From: Rubricella aquisinus
GTDB lineage: Bacteria > Pseudomonadota > Alphaproteobacteria > Rhodobacterales > Rhodobacteraceae
Direction: 5' to 3'
Assembly: GCF_014199445.1 (NCBI RefSeq)
Contig: NZ_JACIJS010000008.1
Coordinates: forward strand, 62,001-126,000
DNA: 64,000 nucleotides
The stretch's first letter is position 1. Every line of letters begins with the position of its first letter. Under the pieces are notes generated by a model. It was not told the DNA's origin, searched no databases, and saw nothing but the letters and a program-made list of their open reading frames with translations. Of this stretch, positions 27,122-36,411 are shown piece by piece. Position numbers and translations under genes: made by a program.

Positions 27122-27463
27122 TTACTTCAGCAGCGCGAGGACATCATCCTCATCATCGCCGGTTTTCGCGCGGAGGGATTTGACTTCCTGCTCCAGCACT
27201 TTCGCCTCTTTCTTGGCGCGGCGGGCCTCAGACCGGATTTTCCACTCGCGGATATATTCAACGGAATAGCCCAGCGCGAACCCGCCCCCGGCCATCACGA
27301 TCATCAGCACAAACAGCGGCACATCGCCCGTCACCTGGAAAATCCCGGCAAGCTGGTCTGGCATCAATTGGAGGGTCACAGTATCGCGGTTGGCCACGGC
27401 CAACAGGATCAGAAACAGCGCAAGCAGCGCGAGCAGGATCAGGCGAGCGAAACGAAACATCAT
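27122..27463 (-). CDS. LapA-domain (DUF1049) membrane protein
   Basis: The protein has 113 residues and two membrane helices: residues 4-24 (FARLILLALLALFLILLAV) and about 45-68 (DVPLFVLMIVMAGGGFALGY). A charged coiled-coil tail (RSEARRAKKEAKVLEQEVKSLRAK) follows. It matches the lipopolysaccharide-assembly protein A domain family, whose members sit beside ihfB in many proteobacteria. In E. coli LapA helps control LpxC turnover and LPS level; whether that holds here is inference. It lies between ihfB and trpF. Confidence 0.85.
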   Translation of the reverse strand: MMFRFARLILLALLALFLILLAVANRDTVTLQLMPDQLAGIFQVTGDVPLFVLMIVMAGGGFALGYSVEYIREWKIRSEARRAKKEAKVLEQEVKSLRAKTGDDEDDVLALLK

Positions 27464-27487
27464 TGTCCCCGTGCAGGCTGCGCGGGG

Positions 27488-27769
27488 TCAGTCAGCGTTC
27501 AGACGCTCGCGCAGCAGTTTACCCATCTTGAAGAATGGCACATATTTCTCTTCTACTTCAACTTGCTCACCCGAGCGAGGGTTCCGTCCGACGCGCGCAT
27601 CGCGCTTTTTGACGCTGAACGCGCCAAAGCCGCGCAACTCAACCCGTTTTCCGTCGGCAAGAGCTTCGATGATTTCGTCAAAAACCGTGGCAACAATCCG
27701 CTCGACATCACGGTGATAGAGGTGCGGATTCTCATCGGCGATCTTTTGGATCAGTTCAGACTTAATCAC
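27488..27769 (-). CDS. ihfB: Integration host factor subunit beta
   Basis: This 93-residue protein has the IHF-beta start [25 protein letters not shown], then [10 protein letters not shown] and the DNA-intercalating [19 protein letters not shown] arm. With IHF-alpha it bends DNA sharply at specific sites. The start codon appears to be GTG at 27769, preceded by GGAGTTGCATC; the longer frame from an ATG at 27820 would add 17 non-homologous residues. It is downstream of sppA and upstream of lapA in the aroA-trpF string. Confidence 0.95.
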   Translation of the reverse strand: MIKSELIQKIADENPHLYHRDVERIVATVFDEIIEALADGKRVELRGFGAFSVKKRDARVGRNPRSGEQVEVEEKYVPFFKMGKLLRERLNAD

Positions 27770-27839
27770 GATGCAACTCCAAGTGGGTAAGATATACAAA
27801 TTTTCACGAGAATTGGGCACCCGTCAATCCGTGGGGTCG

Positions 27840-28757
27840 TTACCGTAGGGTCGAAAACAGGCGAAAGCCCTCCCGCGCCCTTAAATCTCTATAAATTTCC
27901 GCGAAACCCGACAAATTTCCAACATAATCAAGCCAGCCCAAGTCTGGCTCAGGCAGGCTGACTACCCGGATCGGCAGACCGTCAAGCCGTGAGTCGCGCT
28001 GCTCCAGCCATGATTCGGCCTCCCGCAGGCCACCGATTTGGTCAACAAGATCAACATCCAGCGCCTGCCGCCCGGTAAAGGCGCGGCCATCCGCGACCAT
28101 GTTGAGCGCATCGCCCTCAATCTGCCGCCGCGCCTCCACGAGGCCACGGAACCAGTTATGGGCGTCCGCGATCAATTCGCGCTGCGCGTCCAGTTCTTCC
28201 TCACTCGCCGGGCGGAGGGGGGACAGGCCGCCCTTTACATCGCTGGAGCGCACGGTCTGCACCTCAACCCCGATCCGATCCAAAAGACCCGACACATCCG
28301 GGTATTCAAGGATGACACCAATAGAGCCGGTGAGCGTATTGCCGCGCGCGATCACATGATCCGCCGCGATGGACGCGATATAGCCACCAGAGGCCGCGAC
28401 CTCTCCCATCACTGCGACGACGGGTTTTTCTGCGGCCACATGGCGGATCGCGTCAAAAATGCCTTCGGCCCCCACGGTCGTGCCACCGGGGCTTTCTACA
28501 TAGAGGATCAGCGCGCGGGCGTCGCGGTCTTCGGCCAGATCAGCGATCAACTGATCCCGGTCGGGGTCATTGAAAATCGTGCCAAGGACGTAATGCTTGG
28601 CGATATAGGGGCCGGTCGGTTCCTGATCACCAAAGGCAACGCCAAGCAGGATGCTCCCGCCAATGAGCACGCCAAGGGTCAGGCCAACGCCCTTCCAAAA
28701 GCCAAAACGGCGCCATTTCCGGCGCCGTTCCTCATAGATGTCAGAGTTCAGCGACAA
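27840..28757 (-). CDS. sppA: Signal peptide peptidase SppA (S49 family)
   Basis: This 305-residue protein has one N-terminal membrane helix (about residues 19-42, FWKGVGLTLGVLIGGSILLG) and a single S49 domain, so it is the short form. The catalytic serine is in EVAASGGYIAS, followed by GNTLTGSIGVILEYP. The likely lysine base is in SSDVKGGLSPLRP. It degrades cleaved signal peptides in the membrane. It starts three bases after rpsA, indicating cotranscription, and is followed by ihfB. Confidence 0.93.
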   Translation of the reverse strand: MSLNSDIYEERRRKWRRFGFWKGVGLTLGVLIGGSILLGVAFGDQEPTGPYIAKHYVLGTIFNDPDRDQLIADLAEDRDARALILYVESPGGTTVGAEGIFDAIRHVAAEKPVVAVMGEVAASGGYIASIAADHVIARGNTLTGSIGVILEYPDVSGLLDRIGVEVQTVRSSDVKGGLSPLRPASEEELDAQRELIADAHNWFRGLVEARRQIEGDALNMVADGRAFTGRQALDVDLVDQIGGLREAESWLEQRDSRLDGLPIRVVSLPEPDLGWLDYVGNLSGFAEIYRDLRAREGFRLFSTLR

Positions 28758-28760
28758 CGC

Positions 28761-30443
28761 TTACTCGTCGGTCTTTTTCAGCGCCGCGCCAAGGATATCA
28801 CCCAAGGATGCGCCGGAATCGGAGGAGCCATACTGCTCAACCGCTTCTTTCTCTTCTGCGATCTCACGCGCCTTGATGGAGAACACCAGACGGCGGGATG
28901 CCTTGTCGATATTGGTGACGCGCGCGTCGACCTTATCGCCAACGGAGAACCGCTCAGGGCGCTGCTCGGCACGATCACGGCTGAGGTCGGACCGGCGGAT
29001 GAAGGATTTCATACCGTCGTAATCCACTTCGATGCCGCCATCTTCGATCTTGGTCACTTCGACAGTGACAACATCGCCGCGCTTCACGCCGCTGACCGCA
29101 TCCGCGAACGGATCACCGTCCATCGCCTTGATCGAGAGGGAGATACGCTCACGCTCAACATCCACCTCGGTGACCTTCGCCTTGACGATGTCGCCCTTGC
29201 GGAAGTCCTGGATCGCTTCCTCACCGGACCGCTCCCAATCGAGGTCGGACAGGTGCACCATGCCGTCGATATCGCCTTCAAGGCCAACGAACAGACCGAA
29301 TTCGGTGATGTTCTTGACCTCACCTTCCACTTCGGTGCCGGTCGGGTACATCGCGGCGAAGTTCTCCCACGGGTTGCCTTGGGTCTGCTTGAGGCCAAGG
29401 GACACGCGGCGCTTGGAGGTGTCGATTTCCAGAACGATGACTTCCACTTCCTGAGAGGTGGAGACGATCTTGCCCGGATGGACGTTTTTCTTTGTCCAGG
29501 ACATTTCGGAAACGTGCACGAGGCCCTCGACACCCGGCTCCAGCTCCACGAAGGCACCGTAATCGGTGATGTTCGTCACGCGGCCAGTCCACTTGGACTC
29601 GAGCGGGTACTTGGCTTCAACGCCTTCCCATGGATCGGCCTGAAGCTGCTTCATGCCAAGGCTGATACGCTGGGTGTCTTTGTTGATCTTGATGACCTGT
29701 ACCTTGATCGTCTCACCAATGGCGAGGATCTCGGATGGGTGGTTCACACGGCGCCATGCCATGTCCGTGACGTGCAGAAGCCCGTCAACACCGCCCAGAT
29801 CGACGAATGCGCCGTATTCGGTGATGTTCTTCACCACACCGTCAACCGCATCGCCCTCTTTGAGCTTGGCAACGATTTCGGCGCGCTGCTCGGCGCGGCT
29901 CTCTTCGAGCACGGCGCGGCGGGACACGACGATGTTGCCACGGCGGCGATCCATCTTGAGGATCTGGAACGGCTGCGCCAGACCCATCAGCGGGCCAGCA
30001 TCGCGCACGGGGCGCACATCAACCTGAGAGCCGGGAAGGAACGCAACCGCGCCGCCCAGATCGACGGTGAAGCCACCCTTGACGCGGCCAAAGATCGCGC
30101 CTTCGACACGCTCTTCTTTTTCATAGGCCTGCTCAAGGCGGTCCCATGCTTCCTCACGGCGGGCTTTCTCGCGGCTGAGGGCGGCTTCGCCCCGCGCGTT
30201 CTCGACCCGTTCAAGGAACACTTCCACAGTGTCACCAACCGCGATTTCGGGTGGCTGACCGGGTTGTGCGAATTCTTTAAGATCGACGCGGCCTTCCATT
30301 TTGTAGCCGATGTCGATGATCGCCTGACCGGCTTCAATAGCGAGCACGGTGCCTTTGACGACGGACCCCTCATCGGGGGTCACCAGTTCGAAGCTGTCGT
30401 TCAGCAGCGCTTCGAATTCTTCCATAGATGCCTGAGCGGCCAT
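28761..30443 (-). CDS. rpsA: 30S ribosomal protein S1
   Basis: The protein has 560 residues with six S1 RNA-binding repeats. Repeats 3 to 6 are clearest, each with a G-x-V-x-x-I-x-x-x-G-x-F/V-V pattern (for example GAFVDLGGVDGLLHVTDMAW, GAFVELEPGVEGLVHVSEMSW and GLFVGLEGDIDGMVHLSDLDW). It binds mRNA and brings it to the 30S subunit. The ATG at 30443 follows AAAGGAACTGCC. It lies 283 bases after cmk, a gap long enough for its own promoter; that gap also holds an 8-bp hairpin (30684-30691 with 30715-30722) just after cmk. Confidence 0.97.
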   Translation of the reverse strand: MAAQASMEEFEALLNDSFELVTPDEGSVVKGTVLAIEAGQAIIDIGYKMEGRVDLKEFAQPGQPPEIAVGDTVEVFLERVENARGEAALSREKARREEAWDRLEQAYEKEERVEGAIFGRVKGGFTVDLGGAVAFLPGSQVDVRPVRDAGPLMGLAQPFQILKMDRRRGNIVVSRRAVLEESRAEQRAEIVAKLKEGDAVDGVVKNITEYGAFVDLGGVDGLLHVTDMAWRRVNHPSEILAIGETIKVQVIKINKDTQRISLGMKQLQADPWEGVEAKYPLESKWTGRVTNITDYGAFVELEPGVEGLVHVSEMSWTKKNVHPGKIVSTSQEVEVIVLEIDTSKRRVSLGLKQTQGNPWENFAAMYPTGTEVEGEVKNITEFGLFVGLEGDIDGMVHLSDLDWERSGEEAIQDFRKGDIVKAKVTEVDVERERISLSIKAMDGDPFADAVSGVKRGDVVTVEVTKIEDGGIEVDYDGMKSFIRRSDLSRDRAEQRPERFSVGDKVDARVTNIDKASRRLVFSIKAREIAEEKEAVEQYGSSDSGASLGDILGAALKKTDE

Positions 30444-30726
30444 ATGGCAGTTCCTTTCAAATCGTGTTTTTACTGGCCGAGCGGTTGGTTCCGCCGGTCT
30501 TTCGTGAACATTAGCCTTCGGGGAGTGTTTGCACGAAAAGCGGCTGGCGCAGGGAAGTCCCTCCGATCCATCCGATTCTCACTATGCAGGCCATCGCCCC
30601 AGCGACGCTGGCTCTATACGCATAACCGACTGGATGGGCAAGGGTTTGGGCCTGTTTCGGACCGGAATTGCGGCGAAGGCGCTGCTCTGGCTCTCACCCG
30701 CCCATAAAGGGACCGCCAGAGCGGCT

Positions 30727-31368
30727 TCAGGTTTTGCTCAGCTTTGCCTCGATATGCGCGATGGCGCAGTCCAGCGCCTCTGCCGCGGTCAGGGATGTTG
30801 TGTCGAGTTGCAACGCATCCGCTGCCGCGATCATCGGGGCGGCATCGCGTGCAGCATCCCGCGCATCCCGCTCTGCCAGTTGCGCCGCGACATCCTCATA
30901 GGTCACGTCGTGGCCCGCGAGGTGCAATTCTTCATAGCGGCGCTGCGCGCGCACGGCATCAGACGCGGTGACAAACAGTTTCACATCCGCGTCCGGGCAG
31001 ATCACGGTGCCGATATCACGCCCATCCAGCACCGCGCCGCCCTCCCGCCGGGCGAACCCGCGCTGCCAGTCGAGCAAGGCCGCGCGCACCGCAGGGATCG
31101 CGGCAACCCGGCTTGCGGCGGCTCCGGCTTCGGCCGTGCGCAAATCATCGCGGGCGAGGTCCGCCTCGGTCAGTGCTTTGGCCGCAGCGATCGCCTCAAC
31201 CTCCCCCACCGCATCGGCGGCACCCGCCGCGATCAGCGCACGCCGCCCCGTCGCGCGATAGAGCAGCCCCGTGTCGAGATGCGCAAAGCCGAACCGTGCG
31301 GCCACTCCGCGCGAAATCGTGCCCTTTCCAGCCGCCGCCGGGCCATCAATCGCCACAGTAAAGCGCAT
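30727..31368 (-). CDS. cmk: Cytidylate kinase
   Basis: This 213-residue enzyme phosphorylates CMP and dCMP with ATP. The P-loop is [22 protein letters not shown] (residues 5-26), followed by [10 protein letters not shown], and [24 protein letters not shown] with the CMP-binding aspartate. The aroA-cmk-rpsA order is conserved in proteobacteria. Here two unrelated small genes lie between aroA and cmk. Confidence 0.96.
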   Translation of the reverse strand: MRFTVAIDGPAAAGKGTISRGVAARFGFAHLDTGLLYRATGRRALIAAGAADAVGEVEAIAAAKALTEADLARDDLRTAEAGAAASRVAAIPAVRAALLDWQRGFARREGGAVLDGRDIGTVICPDADVKLFVTASDAVRAQRRYEELHLAGHDVTYEDVAAQLAERDARDAARDAAPMIAAADALQLDTTSLTAAEALDCAIAHIEAKLSKT

Positions 31369-31377
31369 CCCTTGCTC

Positions 31378-31779
31378 CTATTGGGTCGTCAGGTTCGGAT
31401 CGTCTGCCGCCGCGGTCGGCAGGCCATCGGTGATCTCGTAATAGTCGCCCTTATCGGCGGTGAAGATATGCCCCGCCAGCGTCAACCCGGTCTTGCCCCG
31501 GATGGTTCCGGCAAAGATCGACATGTTCGCGCTCGTCTCCGTCTCCCAAAACAGGTTGGAGCCGCAGATGCCGCAAAATCCGCGCCGCACGCCGGTGGAG
31601 CTTTCGTACCATGTTACCTGCCCCGTGATCGTGATGTGCTCCCGCAGGGCAGCGGTGGCCGCAACGTGATGCCCGGAGGACACCCGGCATTGCGTGCAAT
31701 GACAGGCGATGACAGGGCGCAGCGGGCCAGCGACGGTGTAGTGTACCGCTCCGCAGGCGCAGCCGCATTCGGCGCTCAT
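31378..31779 (-). CDS. GFA (CENP-V/GFA domain) family protein
   Basis: This 133-residue zinc-binding protein has ECGCACGAVHYTVAGP at the N-terminus, then ACHCTQCRVSSG and RRGFCGICGSNLFWE: the seven-cysteine layout of the GFA family (glutathione-dependent formaldehyde-activating enzyme-like). The family's original activity assignment is doubtful for most members, so the substrate is not known. It overlaps the upstream membrane-protein gene by four bases and lies nine bases before cmk. Confidence 0.88.
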   Translation of the reverse strand: MSAECGCACGAVHYTVAGPLRPVIACHCTQCRVSSGHHVAATAALREHITITGQVTWYESSTGVRRGFCGICGSNLFWETETSANMSIFAGTIRGKTGLTLAGHIFTADKGDYYEITDGLPTAAADDPNLTTQ

Positions 31780-32312
31780 GCCGCGCCTGCTTTCGCGGTG
31801 CGGTCTTTCCAGTGTTCGACCGCGATGCTCAGGACAAGGCAGGTCAACACAACGCCATAGGTGATGAATTTAAAGATCGTCACGGTGCTGGCAGCGGCGA
31901 CCTGTTCGGGCGTGATGATCATCGCGCCGGACACGAGCATATCGGCCACGCGGGCATTCTCCAGCAGGTCAAACCCGGCCATCGCCACGGCCCCAAGAAT
32001 GAACGCGCCCCGCGATCCCCAAGAGGCGATGTTGATCGACCGCAGCGTCAGCCCGATCACGAACAGGGCCATCAGCACCGGAAAAATCGTGTCGATCTGG
32101 CGTTGCGGACCAAGATAGACCCGCAGCCCATGCGGATCGAGCGCCTTGAGATAGGCGCGTGCCTCCTCATAGCTATAGCCAAACCGCGCATCGAAAATCC
32201 GCTGCCCTTCAGCGGCTTCCAGCAGGATCGGGCCGGTCACCAATTTCATGATGGCGATCATCACCAGAATGAGCGCACCCAGCACCCAAAGCGACGCGCG
32301 ACGCGCGCTCAT
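31776..32312 (-). CDS. Four-helix membrane protein of unknown function
   Basis: This 178-residue protein has hydrophobic segments at about 8-26, 78-95, 103-122 and 143-165. It has a periplasmic-looking loop with [28 protein letters not shown] between helices 1 and 2, and a [23 protein letters not shown] segment. I do not recognise a family with a known function. It overlaps both aroA (upstream) and the GFA gene (downstream) by four bases, so all three are coupled in translation. Confidence 0.75.
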   Translation of the reverse strand: MSARRASLWVLGALILVMIAIMKLVTGPILLEAAEGQRIFDARFGYSYEEARAYLKALDPHGLRVYLGPQRQIDTIFPVLMALFVIGLTLRSINIASWGSRGAFILGAVAMAGFDLLENARVADMLVSGAMIITPEQVAAASTVTIFKFITYGVVLTCLVLSIAVEHWKDRTAKAGAA

Positions 32313-33661
32313 GATGCCACCCGTTCAACCTGCGCGCCCAGCCCGGTCATGAGCGCCTCGAAAATGGGAAATGACGTGGCAATCGCACCGCCATCGTCAA
32401 TGCGCGCGGGCGTTTGCGACGCCATACCAAGGCACATGAAGCTCATCGCGATGCGGTGATCGAGATGGGTCGCCGCCATGCCGCCCCCTGGCACGCCGCC
32501 CGGCCCCATACCGTGCACGATGAGCGTATCCTCGTCCTCCTCGACGGTGACGCCCATCGCCTCCAGCCCACGGGCCATCGCATCGATCCGGTCGGATTCC
32601 TTGACGCGCAGTTCCTTGACGCCACGCATCACGGTTTTGCCATGGGAGAACGCAGCGACCACGGACAGGATCGGGTATTCGTCGATCATGCTCGGCGCGC
32701 GCTCCGGCGGCACGTCGATCCCTTGCATTTTATCCGAGAATCGCGCGCGTAGATCGGCGACAGGCTCCCCGCCCTCCAGCCGCTCATTTTCATAGGTCAG
32801 GTCGGCCCCCATCTCTCGCAAGGTGGTGTAAAGGCCCGCGCGCGTCGGGTTAAGGCCAATGCCCGGCACCAGCACATCCGATCCCTCGACGATCAGTGCG
32901 GCACAAACCGGGAAAGCGGCGCTGCTGGGATCGCGCGGCACGGCGATTGTCTGTGGGGTCAACTCCGGCTGGCCCGTGAGCGTGATCACCCGGCCCTCCT
33001 CCGTCTCCTCCGTCGTGATTGTGGCGCCGAAACCCGCGAGCATCCGCTCGGTATGATCGCGGGTCGCTTCCGCCTCGATCACCACGGTGTCGCCGGGCGT
33101 GTTGAGGCCCGCGAGCAGCACCGCCGATTTCACCTGCGCCGATGGCATCGGCGTGGTGTAGCGGACAGGCACGGGCGTCTCCGCTCCTACCAGCGTAAGC
33201 GGCAACCGCCCGCCGCTGCGCCCGACAGATTGCGCGCCAAACAGCGCAAGCGGATCGGTCACGCGCCCCATGGGCCGCTTGTTCAGGCTCGCATCGCCGG
33301 TGAAGGTCACGCTGATCGGATGGGTGGCGACAGCCCCCATGATGAGCCGCACGCCGGTGCCGGAATTGCCGCAATCAATCACCTGATCCGGCTCCGCAAA
33401 CCCGCCGACGCCCACGCCATGCACGGACCACGCGCCGGGGCCATGCTGGATCACATCCGCGCCCAAGGCCTGCATCGCCTTGGCGGTATCGAGCACGTCC
33501 TGCCCTTCGAGAAGGCCCGTGATTTTCGTCTCCCCCACGGCCATCGCGCCGAAGATCAGCGCGCGGTGCGAAACGGACTTGTCCCCCGGCACATCGGCCA
33601 CGCCCGAAAGCGCGCCGCCTTTGCGGGACATCATGGGAATGGGCGCACCGTGGCTCGACAT
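32309..33661 (-). CDS. aroA: 3-phosphoshikimate 1-carboxyvinyltransferase (EPSP synthase)
   Basis: This 450-residue enzyme joins shikimate 3-phosphate and PEP in aromatic amino-acid synthesis. It has [22 protein letters not shown] near the N-terminus (catalytic lysine in GDKS), the [15 protein letters not shown] segment, [12 protein letters not shown], and near the C-terminus [22 protein letters not shown] and DHRIAMSF. The CP4-like length and DGDASL-like region suggest the class II form common in alphaproteobacteria, which is an inference. It is the first gene of the minus-strand string. Confidence 0.96.
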   Translation of the reverse strand: MSSHGAPIPMMSRKGGALSGVADVPGDKSVSHRALIFGAMAVGETKITGLLEGQDVLDTAKAMQALGADVIQHGPGAWSVHGVGVGGFAEPDQVIDCGNSGTGVRLIMGAVATHPISVTFTGDASLNKRPMGRVTDPLALFGAQSVGRSGGRLPLTLVGAETPVPVRYTTPMPSAQVKSAVLLAGLNTPGDTVVIEAEATRDHTERMLAGFGATITTEETEEGRVITLTGQPELTPQTIAVPRDPSSAAFPVCAALIVEGSDVLVPGIGLNPTRAGLYTTLREMGADLTYENERLEGGEPVADLRARFSDKMQGIDVPPERAPSMIDEYPILSVVAAFSHGKTVMRGVKELRVKESDRIDAMARGLEAMGVTVEEDEDTLIVHGMGPGGVPGGGMAATHLDHRIAMSFMCLGMASQTPARIDDGGAIATSFPIFEALMTGLGAQVERVAS

Positions 33662-33744
33662 GGGGTAGGCTCCTGCGGTCAGTCTTTAGAGACAGCGCAT
33701 AGCATTGCGCTTGGCGAAAGGTCTATCCCGGAAACGGCAACAGA

Positions 33745-33902
33745 GGTCCAGCGGCCGCCCGAGGGGGCCGCCATGACGGTGGCGCAACTTGTTTTATGGC
33801 GTGGCCAACTCCGATCTATCCGCTTGTATCCAACGTCGAAAAGCGGCCGCCTTGGGGGCGGGCGGCCGCTGGACCGACGCGCTGCGCGCTTGATTCCGGT
33901 CC
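33745..33902 (+). repeat. GCGGCCGCC inverted-repeat element, copy 2
   Basis: This 158-bp element fills the gap between the aroA start and the MFS transporter stop. Outer arms 33745-33759 and 33861-33875 are a perfect 15-bp inverted repeat. The 3' hairpin is GGACCG 33871-33876 with CGGTCC 33897-33902, enclosing CGCG/CGCG. Compared with copy 1 the outer arms and 3' stem differ but stay complementary, and GATTCC before the last arm is unchanged. The rest of the 33662-33909 gap holds nothing else I recognise. Confidence 0.75.
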
Positions 33903-33909
33903 AATTGGA

Positions 33910-35154
33910 TCACGCCGGCACCGCCGCCCTGTTCTCCCGGATGGGCAAATGGACCAGCGCGGAGAATGCCCCAACACCCACACCGACCCACCACACCAGC
34001 GTGTACGACCCATGCAGATCGTAGAGCGCGCCGCCCAGCCAGACGCCAAGGAAACTGCCCAACTGGTGGGAAAAGAACACGATGCCGTAGAGCGTGCCCA
34101 TATAGCGCAACCCATAGATATGTGCGATCAGGCCAGAGGTCAGCGGCACCGTCGCGAGCCACAGCGACCCCATCGCGATGGAGAAAAGGATCACCGTCGT
34201 TGGCGTCATCGGCAGCAGGATGAACAGGGCTGCAATCACCGTCCGACCGGCATAGATCCCCGCCAGCAGGTATTTGCGCGGAAAGATATTGCCGAGCTTT
34301 CCCGCCACCAGTGTCCCCACGATATTGGTCAACCCGATCAGCCCGATGGACCACGCACCAAGTGTAAGCGTGTCGCTGACCCCCATCGTATCAAGGAACC
34401 CGCCCGGCGCGATTGGGCCGCAGACCTCTGCCACAAACGCAGGGAAATGGGCGGTGACGAAGGCCAACTGATAGCCACAGGAAAAGAAGCCGACAAAGAT
34501 CAGCACATAGCTTGGATCCCGGAATGCCCGGCCAAGGATCTGACCCATCGTTTCCTCAACGACCGGGCCGGTCTCCGCCTTGGCCGGGGCGCGCATGAAC
34601 GGAAGCGCGAAAAGCGCCACAAGAATGATGACCGCAAACACGGTGAACACCTGCATCCAGTCCATGTAGGCCAGCAATGCCGCCGCCACCGGGGGGCCAA
34701 CAACCTGCCCGCCAGATCCTGCCGCCGTCGCCACGGCAAGCGCCATGGAGCGGTGCTCATCCGATGCCGCACGCCCCACCATGGCGAGGATCACGCCAAA
34801 CCCGGTCCCGGCGACGCCAAACCCGATCAAAAGGTTCAGCCCCTGCATCCCGGCGGGTGTCATCGCATAGGCCGACAGCGCCAATCCCAGCGCATAGACT
34901 AGCGCGCCCAGTATTATCGCCTTTCTGTCCCCGAATTTTTCAGCAATCGCGGAAAAGATCGGCTGCCCGATCCCCCAAGCGAGGTTCTGAATCGCGATGG
35001 CGAGCGAAAATTCCGCCCGAAGCCAGCCGAAATCCTCCGCGATGGGGATCTGGAACACCCCGAAACTCGCCCGGATGCCGAAACTGATCAGCATGATGAA
35101 ACAGCCACCGATCAGAACCGGGGTAAAGAGGGAGGGGCGAACGGCTGTGGCCAT
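33910..35154 (-). CDS. MFS transporter (monocarboxylate/oxalate-formate-like)
   Basis: This 414-residue protein has twelve hydrophobic helices. The N-terminal half includes SFGIRASFGVFQIPIAEDFGW and the loop FGDRKAIILGALVYALGLALSAYA. The C-terminal half has IAHIYGLRYMGTLYGIVFFSHQLGSFLGVWLGG, typical of the monocarboxylate-porter-like MFS subgroup. The substrate is not known. It is divergent from zapE across 162 bases. Element copy 2 begins eight bases after its stop. Confidence 0.9.
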   Translation of the reverse strand: MATAVRPSLFTPVLIGGCFIMLISFGIRASFGVFQIPIAEDFGWLRAEFSLAIAIQNLAWGIGQPIFSAIAEKFGDRKAIILGALVYALGLALSAYAMTPAGMQGLNLLIGFGVAGTGFGVILAMVGRAASDEHRSMALAVATAAGSGGQVVGPPVAAALLAYMDWMQVFTVFAVIILVALFALPFMRAPAKAETGPVVEETMGQILGRAFRDPSYVLIFVGFFSCGYQLAFVTAHFPAFVAEVCGPIAPGGFLDTMGVSDTLTLGAWSIGLIGLTNIVGTLVAGKLGNIFPRKYLLAGIYAGRTVIAALFILLPMTPTTVILFSIAMGSLWLATVPLTSGLIAHIYGLRYMGTLYGIVFFSHQLGSFLGVWLGGALYDLHGSYTLVWWVGVGVGAFSALVHLPIRENRAAVPA

Positions 35155-35316
35155 GGGTCATGTCCTTGTCAAACGGACGCCCACAATGGCTGCGGCGGTA
35201 TCCCCCGTCAAAACAATATCATTGCGCCTTCAGTTCACAAAATTTGATGTGTGAGCGCCGCCATGGCTGCCAGCGGGGCTTTCCGGGGTGGTTTTTGACT
35301 GCTACCCCTTGGGGCC

Positions 35317-36411
35317 ATGTCGGACGGACCCTTGGACATATACCGCGCCCGTGTGGCCAGCGGGGCGTTGCGCGATGATGATGCGCAGCGTGTCGCCGTG
35401 GAGAAGTTGCAGCTTTTGCACATCCGCCTGCGCGACCATGATCCCGTAAAGCCAAAGAAAGTGCGCATCGGCCTGTTCGGCTGGGGCCGCGAAAAAACGC
35501 AAGAGGCCGATATCCCCGGCCTTTACATGTATGGCGGCGTCGGGCGTGGCAAATCCATGCTGATGGACCTCTTTTTTGACGCAGCCCCGATCGCGGCCAA
35601 ACGCCGGGTGCATTTCCATGCCTTTATGCAGGAGATGCACAATTCCATCGGCCTTGCCCGAAAAGAGGGCGTGAGCGACCCGATTGAACCTGTGGCCGTG
35701 CGGATCGCGCGACAGGCGCATCTTTTGTGTTTCGATGAGATGCAGATCACCGACATCACCGATGCAATGCTGGTCGGGCGGCTGTTTGAAAAGCTGTTCG
35801 CGCGCGGTGTGATCGTTGTGACGACCTCCAACAGGCACCCCGATGACCTTTATAAAGACGGGCTTAACCGCCATCTGTTCCTGCCCTTTATCGAGATGAT
35901 CAAGGCGCGGCTTGAGGTGCATCAACTGGAGAGTGAGACCGATCATCGGCTCGACCGTTTGCGCGGGCAGGAGGTTTATTTCACGGGCGAGGATCGCGGC
36001 GCACAGATGGATACGATCTGGGCCGATTTGGCCGGTGGGGCGGGTGAAAAGCTGATCCTACGCCAAAAGGGCCGCGATGTGGTGATCCCTGCGTTTCGCA
36101 ACGGCATCGGGCGGGGCGGTTTCCGCGCGTTTTGCGGCAGCCCGTTGGGGCCGGGGGATTACCTCGCGATGGCAGAGGCCGTATCGACCCTGATGATCGA
36201 CGATATTCCGCGCCTCAACCGCGCGGCAAATAACGAGGCCAAACGGTTCGTCACGCTGATCGACGCGCTTTACGAGGCGCGGGTGCGGCTGATCGCGAGT
36301 GCGGAGGCGACGCCGGATCAACTGTATCAGGAGGGGGCAGGCGCGTTCGAATTTGAACGCACGGCCTCGCGCCTCTTTGAAATGCAATCTGCCGAATGGG
36401 GACAGTCATGA
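35317..36411 (+). CDS. zapE: Cell division protein ZapE (AFG1-like ATPase)
   Basis: This 364-residue P-loop ATPase of the AFG1/ZapE family has Walker A GGVGRGKSMLMDLFFD near residue 71 and Walker B LLCFDEMQITDITDAMLVGRLF. VTTSNRHPDDLYKDGLNRHLFLPFI follows, and LIDALYEARVRLIASAE is near the C-terminus. ZapE acts at the division ring in E. coli, while mitochondrial AFG1 acts in protein quality control. The start is an ATG with no clear ribosome-binding site. The stop overlaps the ilvA start (ATGA). Confidence 0.93.
   Translation: MSDGPLDIYRARVASGALRDDDAQRVAVEKLQLLHIRLRDHDPVKPKKVRIGLFGWGREKTQEADIPGLYMYGGVGRGKSMLMDLFFDAAPIAAKRRVHFHAFMQEMHNSIGLARKEGVSDPIEPVAVRIARQAHLLCFDEMQITDITDAMLVGRLFEKLFARGVIVVTTSNRHPDDLYKDGLNRHLFLPFIEMIKARLEVHQLESETDHRLDRLRGQEVYFTGEDRGAQMDTIWADLAGGAGEKLILRQKGRDVVIPAFRNGIGRGGFRAFCGSPLGPGDYLAMAEAVSTLMIDDIPRLNRAANNEAKRFVTLIDALYEARVRLIASAEATPDQLYQEGAGAFEFERTASRLFEMQSAEWGQS

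Noticed and set aside
28038-30707. 889-codon plus-strand open frame opposite rpsA and sppA
   Set aside because: It is the antisense shadow of two clear genes with conserved S1 repeats and an S49 domain; the composition (His- and Asp-rich) is typical of GC-rich shadow frames.
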